From the IMG/VR virus record IMGVR_UViG_3300034060_001783, positions 1 to 26,776 of that record: a DNA stretch of 26,776 nt; one strand, given 5' to 3'. The notes below the pieces were generated by a model, which worked only from the letters and a program-made list of their open reading frames with translations, searched no databases and was not told the origin of the DNA. Of the stretch, positions 20,938 to 26,776 are shown one piece after another. Positions within the stretch are counted from its first letter, which is position 1. Each line of letters opens with the position of its first letter. The stretch comes from a virus. The translations under genes were made by a program, and so were the position numbers.

Positions 20938-21327
20938 ATGATTTCCCCCCTTGCCGCCCTGCTGTCGTGCACGCTGATCAGCGTCACCGACGGCGACACG
21001 TTCCGCGCCGCCTGCCCCGCCCCCGTGATCGTGCGCATCGCCGATATTGACGCGCCCGAACGCCGCACCTGCCCCACGCTTGCCGCCCGCTCTGCCACCA
21101 CTTTGGGCGCGCTGCTCACCGGCACGATCACCCTGCAACCGCTGTACACCGACCGCTACCACCGCACGGTCGCACTGGTCAGCGTTGACGGCCAAGACGT
21201 GGGCACCGCGATGCTGGCCAGCCAAAGCGCCTACCCGTGGCCCCACAATGCCAAAGGCCGCGCGCTGACCAAGCGCCCCGACACCTGCGCCGTGATGCAC
21301 CCACCCAAACGCCCGGAGGGCTTGTGA
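20938..21327 (+). CDS. Staphylococcal-nuclease-like protein
   Basis: A 129-residue SNase-fold nuclease. ATG 20938 with GGA 9 bases upstream is chosen; a GTG 15 bases earlier is less likely. It has a short hydrophobic start (ISPLAALLSCTLI) that may be a signal or anchor, then VTDGDTF, RIADIDAPERRTC and DRYHRTVALV. The three expected catalytic positions are present: Arg33, Glu41 and Arg76, with Asp19/Asp21 and Asp38 as metal-site candidates. At 129 residues it is near the minimal SNase size. It might degrade host DNA or entering DNA; whether it is exported is unclear. Confidence 0.85.
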   Translation: MISPLAALLSCTLISVTDGDTFRAACPAPVIVRIADIDAPERRTCPTLAARSATTLGALLTGTITLQPLYTDRYHRTVALVSVDGQDVGTAMLASQSAYPWPHNAKGRALTKRPDTCAVMHPPKRPEGL

Positions 21328-21641
21328 TGACCGATAAACCCGATCCCAGCCTGTTTTCCGTGGACCTGCGCGAAGGCCAATATGAGGCCGTCTTTGCCGT
21401 ATCAGGAACCGTGCAGCACACGATCAAAGCCACCAGCCTAGAAGATGCGCGCGCGCAGGCCCACGCCATGATCGAAGAGGTGAGCGAGATTGCCGTGGGT
21501 CTTCACGACGAGGACATAAGCCTTGACCGGGTGCGGCCAAAGCCGCCGATGTACCGCATCACGCGCGGCGGCCAAAAGATCAGTGCATCTTTCCTGCTGC
21601 CCGGCGACCTGCCGCGCGACCCTGATGAAAGCGGGTTTTGA
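21327..21641 (+). CDS. Unassigned small acidic protein
   Basis: A 104-residue protein, start ATG 21327 overlapping the SNase stop as TGATG. It starts MTDKPDPSLFSVDLREGQYEAVF and includes a helical DARAQAHAMIEEVSEI and a terminal basic RVRPKPPMYRITRGG. No recognised domain. Placed between the SNase gene and two tiny membrane genes. Confidence 0.6.
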   Translation: MTDKPDPSLFSVDLREGQYEAVFAVSGTVQHTIKATSLEDARAQAHAMIEEVSEIAVGLHDEDISLDRVRPKPPMYRITRGGQKISASFLLPGDLPRDPDESGF

Positions 21642-21642
21642 C

Positions 21643-21816
21643 ATGACATCAATCATTTTGCACACGTTAGCTGCGGTGCTTTTTGGGGCCGCGCTATTTG
21701 TTTCCCACGCGACCGGTCGCATGACGAGGCATCTAAACAACAGTCAGTGGTATTTTATGGCTGCGATTTGGAATGTAACCGCACTCATCGCCTTCACCTT
21801 GCAGGTGATCGCATGA
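21643..21816 (+). CDS. Tiny two-helix membrane protein, paralogue 1 of 2
   Basis: A 57-residue protein with two hydrophobic helices (about residues 3-19 and 36-55) separated by a basic loop (SHATGRMTRHLNN). ATG 21643 starts one base after the upstream stop codon. Its last codons, CAG GTG ATC for QVI, provide the ribosome site AGGTGAT for the next gene. The following gene has the same design and the same ending, so the pair probably arose by duplication. Holin-like or membrane-signalling roles are possible. Confidence 0.6.
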   Translation: MTSIILHTLAAVLFGAALFVSHATGRMTRHLNNSQWYFMAAIWNVTALIAFTLQVIA

Positions 21817-21965
21817 CAGCCCTTAGTCTGAACGCACTCGCAGCGGGGATTTGGTTTTGCGTGCTGCACGTTGCCATTGACCGCCGCAACATTTGGATGG
21901 TGGCTTTGAGCGTTGCTGCGCTTTGCGTCTACCTCACCATCTTCGCCTTGCAGGTGATCAAATGA
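21813..21965 (+). CDS. Tiny two-helix membrane protein, paralogue 2 of 2
   Basis: A 50-residue protein with two hydrophobic helices (about 5-18 and 27-48) and a short basic loop (DRRN). It overlaps the previous stop as ATGA and ends FALQVIK, like FTLQVIA in the previous gene. Its 3' end again holds an AGGTGAT ribosome site for the following ParB/Srx-like gene. Confidence 0.6.
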   Translation: MTALSLNALAAGIWFCVLHVAIDRRNIWMVALSVAALCVYLTIFALQVIK

Positions 21966-22780
21966 CCGCCCACCTGCGCCCCATCACCATCACCCACGAA
22001 CAGCCCCACGCCTTGCGCGAACAGTCCGCCCCGCAGTTGGGCTGGCTGAAAATCTCCACCCTCAAAATCGACGATCGCTACCAGCGCCCCTTGGGCCCCC
22101 ACAACTGGCAGGCAATCCGCAAGATCGCCGAAGACTTCGATTGGTGCGCCTTCGCCCCGATCCTGTGCGCGCCGGTTGAGGGCGGGCTTTACGCCGTGAT
22201 CGACGGCCAGCACCGCGTGCACGCCGCAGCTTTGTGCGGGATCAGCCAAGTGCCCGCGATGATCGTGCAAGTGGCCCCGGCGCATCAGGCCTTGGCCTTT
22301 GTCAAAGTCAATTCCGGCATCCGCGTCAGCCCGCACCAAACTTACCGCGCCGAACTTGCAGCCCACCACCCCGAGGCTTTGGCCATAGCCGCCGCAGCCC
22401 AAGCGGCGGGCTGCACGGTACCGACCAGCCACCCAAGCTCGAAAAACAAAAAGCCGCGCGAGATTTACTGCATCGGCTTTCTGCGCGCCTGCATCCGTGC
22501 CGGCCACGCCCCCTATTTGACCGCAGCGCTGCAAGCCCTTGTCGCTTTTGACACCAAGGGCCGCGTGGGCCTGTACAACGACTTTGTGCTTGGCCCCTTT
22601 GTGAACGCCGCCGTTCAAACCGGCGTGACCAACACGGCCCACCTAACCGCCGCCCTGCACCTGCGCGACCCGTTCCACGTGCTTGAAGCGGCGGCGGCCA
22701 CCGCCAAATCCAAAGGCATCTTCGCCACCGCAGAAAAGCGCAAAGCCATGGCACGGCAGATTTTGGCGGTGGCCAAATGA
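21962..22780 (+). CDS. ParB/sulfiredoxin-fold protein (ParB N-terminal-like)
   Basis: A 272-residue protein, start ATG 21962 overlapping the previous stop as ATGA. Residues about 25-105 have a ParB/Srx-like order: ISTLKIDDRYQRPLG, then WCAFAPILCAPVEGGLYAVIDGQHRVHAAALCG, where DGQHRVHAA matches the conserved G.HR box that binds nucleotide. The rest is alanine-rich and helical with a basic KNKKPREIYC part. There is no ParA gene beside it, so plasmid-type partition is unlikely. Related phage proteins may be nucleases or NTP-dependent DNA-binding switches; the biochemical role here is open. Confidence 0.75.
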   Translation: MTAHLRPITITHEQPHALREQSAPQLGWLKISTLKIDDRYQRPLGPHNWQAIRKIAEDFDWCAFAPILCAPVEGGLYAVIDGQHRVHAAALCGISQVPAMIVQVAPAHQALAFVKVNSGIRVSPHQTYRAELAAHHPEALAIAAAAQAAGCTVPTSHPSSKNKKPREIYCIGFLRACIRAGHAPYLTAALQALVAFDTKGRVGLYNDFVLGPFVNAAVQTGVTNTAHLTAALHLRDPFHVLEAAAATAKSKGIFATAEKRKAMARQILAVAK

Positions 22781-22995
22781 CCCCCCGCGCCAAACGCCCC
22801 GGCGTCACCAGTGCCGCCATCGTGCGCGCGGTCAAAGGGGCCGAGGCGGCGGGCCTAAAGGTGGCCAAGCTTGACATTTGCACCCACAGCGGCACGATCA
22901 CGGTGCACACCCTCACCGCCCCTGAACCGCCCAAATCACCGCTTGAACTTTGGCAGGCCAACCGACATGAAAATGCACCTCAAAGGCATCCATAA
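22777..22995 (+). CDS. Small protein next to the integrase; candidate excision factor
   Basis: A 72-residue protein, start ATG 22777 overlapping the previous stop as ATGA; its end overlaps the integrase start by 29 bp. Sequence VTSAAIVRAVKGAEAAGLKVAKLDI, then a strand-like GTITVHT and a basic tail. Short, basic proteins placed directly before a tyrosine integrase are often directionality factors. The motif is not a known Xis, so this is positional inference. Confidence 0.5.
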   Translation: MTPRAKRPGVTSAAIVRAVKGAEAAGLKVAKLDICTHSGTITVHTLTAPEPPKSPLELWQANRHENAPQRHP

Positions 22996-24070
22996 AGTTG
23001 GCCGCAAACAGGCTGACGGCAGCACCGTCACGCATTTTTACGCGTGGCGCGGCGGGCCAAAGATCACCGCCGACCCGGGCAGCGCCGAGTTTGTCACCCA
23101 GTGGCGCGACCTGACCGCCGCGCGGGGCGCACAACCAACCCACCACGCGGGCACCTTTCAAACCCTGATCACGGCCTATCAATCGACCCCGGCCTTTCTG
23201 ACCTTGGGCGAAAAGACGCGCGGCGATTACCTGCGCTACATCCGCCGCATCGAAACCGCCTTTGGCGATCTGCCCATGGCAGCGCTGAACGACCCCAAAG
23301 TGCGCGGCGTGTTTTTAGATTGGCGCGATCAGATCGCGCGCGCCAACCCGCGCACCGCCGATTACGGCTTTGCCGTGCTGGCCCGCATTGTGGCTTGGGC
23401 CTACGACCGGCGCAAAATCTTGGCCAACCCCTGCGAACGCGCAGGCCGCACCGCGCGCGGCACCCGCGCCGCCGCAATTTGGAGTGACGACGACGTGGCG
23501 GCGATGGTGGCCTTGGCCGCCCCGCAGGTGATCTTGCCGCTGCTGATCGCCCTTTGGACGGGCCAACGCCAGGGCGACATTTTGCGCTTAACGTGGGGCG
23601 CTTACGACGGGGCCACGATCCGCCTGCGTCAATCCAAGCGCGGCAAGCATTTGGCCATCCCCGTCGCCGCCGATCTGCGCGTGGCGCTCGATGCCGCCCG
23701 CGCCCAACGCGGCCAAGCGGTGACGATCTGCACCACCTCACGCGGCACGCCCTGGACGACGGACGGATTTAAAAGCAGTTTTGGCAAAGCCCAAACCGCC
23801 GCGGGCATCACCGGCCTCACGTTTCACGACCTGCGCGGCACCGCCGTCACCCGCCTTGCCGCCGCCGGTTGCACCGTGCCAGAGATTGCCCAAATCACCG
23901 GGCATGGCCTGAAAGACTGCGAAACGATCCTAGATCGCCACTATTTTTCGCGCGACAAAGGCCTGGGCGAGTCGGCGATTGCCAAGCTAGAACAGCACCA
24001 AAGCAGAACAAAGACTGTAAACCGTCCTGTAAACGGCCCACTCCGGCCCGCGAAAATATCCGCTAAGTAA
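22967..24070 (+). CDS. int: Tyrosine integrase
   Basis: A 367-residue tyrosine recombinase. ATG 22967 is chosen; an ATG two codons later is equally possible. N-terminal: arm/SAM-like part (residues 63-150, TLITAYQSTPAFLTL and RTADYGFAVLARIVAWAY). Catalytic part: Arg201 in WTGQRQGDILRL, Lys near 224-227, His287-Arg290 in FHDLRGTAVTRL, His313 in ITGHGL and Tyr326 in ILDRHYFSRD. The full set is intact, so integrase should be active. It is the last gene of the repressor-controlled operon and ends 10 bp from the 3' end of tRNA-Thr, its likely target. Confidence 0.96.
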   Translation: MKMHLKGIHKVGRKQADGSTVTHFYAWRGGPKITADPGSAEFVTQWRDLTAARGAQPTHHAGTFQTLITAYQSTPAFLTLGEKTRGDYLRYIRRIETAFGDLPMAALNDPKVRGVFLDWRDQIARANPRTADYGFAVLARIVAWAYDRRKILANPCERAGRTARGTRAAAIWSDDDVAAMVALAAPQVILPLLIALWTGQRQGDILRLTWGAYDGATIRLRQSKRGKHLAIPVAADLRVALDAARAQRGQAVTICTTSRGTPWTTDGFKSSFGKAQTAAGITGLTFHDLRGTAVTRLAAAGCTVPEIAQITGHGLKDCETILDRHYFSRDKGLGESAIAKLEQHQSRTKTVNRPVNGPLRPAKISAK

Positions 24071-24080
24071 TTGATTTAAA

Positions 24081-24120
24081 TGGTGCCCCCAACAGGGATC
24101 GAACCCGTGACCCCCTGATT
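24081..24120. other. Probable attachment site: 3' half of the tRNA-Thr gene
   Basis: Integrase ends at 24070 and the tRNA 3' end starts at 24081. The phage seems to have supplied the 3' part of the tRNA at integration. The second copy of this core should be at the other prophage end, outside this window, so the core length cannot be set. Confidence 0.7.
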
Positions 24121-24156
24121 ACAAATCAGGTGCTCTACCAGCTGAGCTATAGAGGC
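24081..24156 (-). tRNA. tRNA-Thr (anticodon UGU), CCA encoded
   Basis: Full cloverleaf on the minus strand: acceptor GCCTCTA with TGGGGGC, D arm (AGCTCAGCTGGTAGAGC), perfect anticodon stem CCTGA/TCAGG with loop TTTGTAA (anticodon TGT, reads ACA), T arm ACGGG/CCTGT with loop TTCGATC, discriminator A and encoded CCA at 24081-24083. Small wobbles occur in the acceptor stem. Intact and probably functional. Confidence 0.95.
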
Positions 24157-24197
24157 AGCAAAGGCGTGATAGCCAAGATCTGCACCGCTTGCAAGCC

Positions 24198-25847
24198 TTA
24201 GGCGCGCGAAGATCGGGCCATAATTGCTACGGCGGTCAGGCTGAAGGCGATGACCAGCAGGGCGGCGGGGGCGGCTTCGGTGATTTTCTCTAGGCTGGCA
24301 AGGTCATAGGCGCGGGTGGACAGGGTGTTAAAGTTGAACGGGCGCAGCATCAGGGTGGCGGGCAGTTCCTTCACGCAGTCAACGAACACCATCAGCAACG
24401 CGGTGCTGACCGATCCGCGCATCATAGGCAGGTAGATGCGACGCAGCACGCCGCCTGCGGTTTGGCCTAATGACCGCGCAGCCATCGGCAAGGTCGGGGC
24501 GACACGGCCGAAGGCCGCCTCGACCGCGCCTTGGGCGATACCGAAAAAGCGCACCGCATAGGCGAGCACCAAGGCGGCAGCTGTGCCGGTCAGTAACAGG
24601 CCCGGGTCGTGGCCTGTGACGGCCAAGATGGCATCGGCCAACTTATGGTCGAACGCCGCCAAGGGGATCAAGATTCCCACCGCCAGCACCGCGCCCGGTG
24701 CTGCATAGCCAAGCGACGTCAGTGGCAAGATCAGCCGCGCCAAGCCGCGCCGCGACAGGCGCAGCCCTTGGATCAGAAAGGTCGCCGCCGCCACCGTAAG
24801 CACGGCGGCGATCGCCCCCACCATCAACGTGTTAAGCACCGCCTGCCCCAAACCAGGTGCAAGCCATGCCTTGGGCTTTTGCAGCGCGTGGGCCAACATA
24901 ACCCCAACGGGCAGCACAAAGCCCAAGGTCACGGGCACCAGACAGACCAGCATTGCGACCCAAGCTTTCATCCCGTGCAAGTCCAGCGGCACCACCGGGC
25001 GCACCGCGCGCGAAGGCTTGTGAAACCGCGCATTGCGCCGGCTAGAGCGTTCAACAAAGATCAGGCCCAAGATCAACACCAAGATCACGCCCGCCAATTG
25101 CGCAGCACCGCCCGCATTGTCGCCGTTTAGCCAAGTGGAAAAGACCCCCGTGGTCAGGGTTTGCACGGCGAAATGTTGCACCGTGCCAAAGTCGGCCACA
25201 GTCTCCATCAAGACCAGCGCCAAACCTGCGGCAATGGCGGGGCGCGCCAATGGCAGGCCCACGCGCCAGAACAGGCCCCAAGGCCCTGCCCCCAAGGCGC
25301 GCGCCACTTCGTAGGTGCCGCCCGATTGTTCGCGAAAGGCAGCGCGGGCCAGAAGGTAGACGTAGGGGTAAAAAGCCGCCGCCAGAACAAGGGTGGCGAA
25401 GCCTAGCGAATGCACCTCGGGGAAGGCGTAGTCTTTGGCAGATTTCCACCCCATAGCCAGCCGCAAAGCGCCTTGCAGGGGACCCGAATAATCCAGAAAA
25501 TCGACCAAGGCATAAGCGCCGATGTAGGCTGGAATGGCCAAGGGGAACAGCAGCGCTTGGTCCAAAAGGCGGGCCAACGGGAAGCGGTACATCACCACCA
25601 GCCAAGCAGCACCTGTGCCCATGGCGACTGACAGGGCCCCCACACCGGCAGCCAAAATCAGTGTGTTTTCCACATAACGCGGCAAAACGGTGGCCATCAG
25701 GTGCGGCCAAATATTCTCGGTGGGGTGAAAGGCCAACCATATTACGGCCAGCACTGGGGCTACAACCACAAGGCCGATCATAACCGCGCCAACAGACCAA
25801 AGGTCAGGGCGGGCCAAGTGGCTTAGTTGACTCTTTTGCTGGGTCAT
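24198..25847 (-). CDS. fbpB: Iron(III) ABC transporter permease, fused two-domain type
   Basis: A 549-residue inner-membrane protein with about 12 hydrophobic segments and two permease halves. Each half has its ABC-binding EAA-type loop: EVARALGAGPWGLFWRVGLPLARPAI (about residues 179-204) and MAARSLGQTAGGVLRRIYLPMMRG (about 453-476). This double arrangement and length fit FbpB/SfuB ferric-iron permeases, which take Fe3+ from a periplasmic binding protein. No ATPase or binding protein gene lies in the window on this side; a ThiP-like permease is an alternative. It is host chromosomal, downstream of the tRNA on the far side from the prophage. The 3' end lies 41 bp from the tRNA. Confidence 0.85.
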   Translation of the reverse strand: MTQQKSQLSHLARPDLWSVGAVMIGLVVVAPVLAVIWLAFHPTENIWPHLMATVLPRYVENTLILAAGVGALSVAMGTGAAWLVVMYRFPLARLLDQALLFPLAIPAYIGAYALVDFLDYSGPLQGALRLAMGWKSAKDYAFPEVHSLGFATLVLAAAFYPYVYLLARAAFREQSGGTYEVARALGAGPWGLFWRVGLPLARPAIAAGLALVLMETVADFGTVQHFAVQTLTTGVFSTWLNGDNAGGAAQLAGVILVLILGLIFVERSSRRNARFHKPSRAVRPVVPLDLHGMKAWVAMLVCLVPVTLGFVLPVGVMLAHALQKPKAWLAPGLGQAVLNTLMVGAIAAVLTVAAATFLIQGLRLSRRGLARLILPLTSLGYAAPGAVLAVGILIPLAAFDHKLADAILAVTGHDPGLLLTGTAAALVLAYAVRFFGIAQGAVEAAFGRVAPTLPMAARSLGQTAGGVLRRIYLPMMRGSVSTALLMVFVDCVKELPATLMLRPFNFNTLSTRAYDLASLEKITEAAPAALLVIAFSLTAVAIMARSSRA

Positions 25848-25895
25848 AGCGCCGTGTTACCCCAAAGCGCTTGGCCTGTCCAGAAATGCCGTGCT

Positions 25896-26150
25896 TTACG
25901 ACATCCCAAGGGCGGCTTTGTACACTTCCAGCACGGCTTCTTCTTCGGCCAACTCGTCTGGCTTGCGCTTGCGCATCGCAAGCACCTTGCGCAACACCTT
26001 GGTGTCATAGCCGCGGCCCTTGGCTTCGGCCATCGCCTCTTTCAATTGATCGGCCACATCCTTTTTTTCCGCTTCCAACTGCTCGAAGCGTTCGATGAAC
26101 TGGCGCAGTTCATCGGCGGTCACGGAATAGGCGTCATTCGGGCTGGACAT
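25896..26150 (-). CDS. gapR: Host GapR nucleoid protein (DUF2312)
   Basis: An 84-residue protein with the full DUF2312 sequence: TADELRQFIERFEQLEAEKKDVAD (coiled coil), EAMAEAKGRGYDTKVLRKV and RKRKPDELAEEEAVLEVYKAALG. Ribosome site GAGG lies just upstream of ATG 26150. GapR is a widespread alphaproteobacterial chromatin protein that tracks positive supercoils. It is convergent-independent here and divergent from the small membrane gene at 26285. It is the chromosomal counterpart of the prophage copy at 20546-20914, on the opposite strand. Confidence 0.93.
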   Translation of the reverse strand: MSSPNDAYSVTADELRQFIERFEQLEAEKKDVADQLKEAMAEAKGRGYDTKVLRKVLAMRKRKPDELAEEEAVLEVYKAALGMS

Positions 26151-26284
26151 GGGGGCCTCGCAAGGGAAAAGGTCTGGGCAGATCCCTATACTGGGCGGGG
26201 GCCGCCATGCAAGGGCACCTGTGGCCTAAGGCTGGACAGCGCGGGGCCAAAGCGTTACCCCAAACCCATATCTGGGAGGATACG

Positions 26285-26494
26285 ATGGCAGCTTTAATCT
26301 GGGGCGGGGCTGTGGTGACGCTTTTGGGTGTGGCGGGGCTTATGTTCTGTGCCGCGCAATCCATAAAAGCCAGAACCTTGCCTGAAGACCAAGCGCGCGC
26401 CGCGATGGCGCGGGTTGTGGCGTGGAACCTCGGTTCGGTCGGCGTGGCTGTACTGGGCCTGATGGCCGTCGTGGCAGGCTTGTTGCTGCGTTAA
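26285..26494 (+). CDS. Small two-helix membrane protein (host)
   Basis: A 69-residue protein. ATG 26285 has GGGAGGATACG directly upstream. Two hydrophobic segments (about 2-19 and 45-67) with a charged loop (QSIKARTLPEDQARAAM). Function unknown. Its stop overlaps the stop of the convergent gene by two bases. Confidence 0.75.
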   Translation: MAALIWGGAVVTLLGVAGLMFCAAQSIKARTLPEDQARAAMARVVAWNLGSVGVAVLGLMAVVAGLLLR

Positions 26495-26682
26495 ACCGGC
26501 AGGTTATCGAAACCCTCTTCCACCTCGTCATCTTGCGTCAAGTCGGACAGAGCGCTTTCATGCGGCGCACCGCCGAACAAAACAGCTAGGCCTTCCATTT
26601 GCAGCTTGAGGGCTGACAAAAGCGCTACTTCAGACATTTCGACCATTAATTCAGTGGCTGGAAAGGAGGCGGAATAGGTCAT
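26491..26682 (-). CDS. Small acidic host protein
   Basis: A 63-residue protein starting MTYSASFPATELMVEMSEV, ATG 26682, which overlaps the stop of the zinc-finger gene as ATGA. An in-frame GTG three codons upstream is less likely. A helical middle (ALLSALKLQMEGLAVLF) and a very acidic end (LTQDDEVEEGFDNLPV). No known domain recognised. Coupled to a DksA/TraR-type gene. Confidence 0.65.
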   Translation of the reverse strand: MTYSASFPATELMVEMSEVALLSALKLQMEGLAVLFGGAPHESALSDLTQDDEVEEGFDNLPV

Positions 26683-26776
26683 GGGGCACACTCTTTACAA
26701 AACGGGGTATCGGGCAGAACGTCTAACCGCGCCGGACTGATCGGCGACCCGCACACCTGACAGCGGCCATAATCGC
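26679..26776 (-). CDS. DksA/TraR-type C4 zinc-finger protein (3' end only)
   Basis: The last 31 complete codons run in from the right edge and stop at TGA 26681-26679. The end has CQVCG and FCKECAP, i.e. CxxC...CxxC spaced as in the C4 zinc finger of DksA/TraR proteins. The remainder of the gene is outside the window. DksA-type proteins bind RNA polymerase and help control rRNA and stringent responses. Confidence 0.8.
   Translation of the reverse strand, partial: DYGRCQVCGSPISPARLDVLPDTPFCKECAP

Larger units (their letters stand above)
1..24083. mobile_element. Prophage (HK97-type head, long-tailed), right-hand part
   Basis: A complete set of packaging, head and tail genes, a repressor/Cro switch, replication genes and a tyrosine integrase form one block that ends at the 3' end of a tRNA-Thr gene. 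The right boundary is placed at the tRNA 3' end because the integrase stops 10 bp before it and the next genes are chromosomal (iron permease, gapR). The left boundary, the distal tail genes and any lysis genes lie outside the window. Head and neck genes are intact and overlapping with no frameshift decay, so the element looks functional as far as it can be seen. Long tail is inferred from tape measure, tail tube, tail terminator and frameshifted tail chaperones; contractile or non-contractile cannot be decided because no sheath gene position is visible. Confidence 0.93.

Noticed and set aside
22326-22961. 211-codon minus-strand frame
   Set aside because: Antisense to the ParB/Srx-like and excision-factor candidate genes; composition is that of a shadow frame.
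1-26776. CRISPR array, insertion sequences or rRNA genes
   Set aside because: No regularly spaced long repeats, transposase motifs or rRNA-like segments were seen on either strand.

Overview
The window is the right-hand part of an integrated tailed-phage genome (prophage, roughly 1 to 24083) followed by about 2.7 kb of host chromosome. High GC, strong GC3 bias, a GapR/DUF2312 gene, an FbpB-type iron permease and DUF3168/TAC-type tail genes arranged as in alphaproteobacterial phages and gene transfer agents all point to an alphaproteobacterium, most likely Rhodobacterales. This assignment rests on gene content alone.

Layout. Leftward (minus strand), read from right to left: a lysis/lysogeny switch (divergent CI-like repressor at 17808-18119 and Cro-like gene at 17506-17715), a CII-like regulator, then DUF1937, a protein with five tandem helix-turn-helix units, a DUF1376-like replication protein, and a 183-bp noncoding block with a perfect DnaA box, a polypyrimidine tract and TGTC/GACA repeats (candidate replication origin). 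Next come two unassigned or regulatory proteins, a small membrane protein, a D12-class adenine methylase, an HNH-nuclease/P-loop-kinase fusion, and the HK97-type packaging, head and tail module (TerS, TerL, portal, S49 protease, major capsid, connectors, tail terminator, tail tube, tail chaperones, tape measure) running off the left edge. The two tail chaperone frames are joined by a canonical -1 slippery heptamer.

Rightward (plus strand): a moron-like membrane protein gene (18306-18782) between two terminator-like hairpins, then a tightly overlapping operon (18909-24070). It has several small unknown proteins including a tandem paralogue triplet, a prophage-borne GapR homologue, a nuclease of the SNase family, two tiny membrane paralogues, a ParB/Srx-fold protein, a small candidate excision factor, and a tyrosine integrase that ends 10 bp before the 3' end of a tRNA-Thr(UGU) gene, the probable attachment site.

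Regulation. The leftward and rightward operons start from two promoters with nearly the same design: a TTGACG -35 element, one 15-bp palindromic operator across the -10 and a second operator 8 bp upstream of the -35. This suggests one repressor switches both operons at once. Terminator-like hairpins inside the leftward operon suggest the late genes need antitermination or are graded by attenuation.

Host part: tRNA-Thr, fbpB-like iron transporter permease, gapR, a small two-helix membrane protein, a small acidic protein, and the 3' end of a DksA/TraR-type zinc-finger gene. The prophage therefore sits about 5 kb from the host gapR while carrying its own gapR copy.
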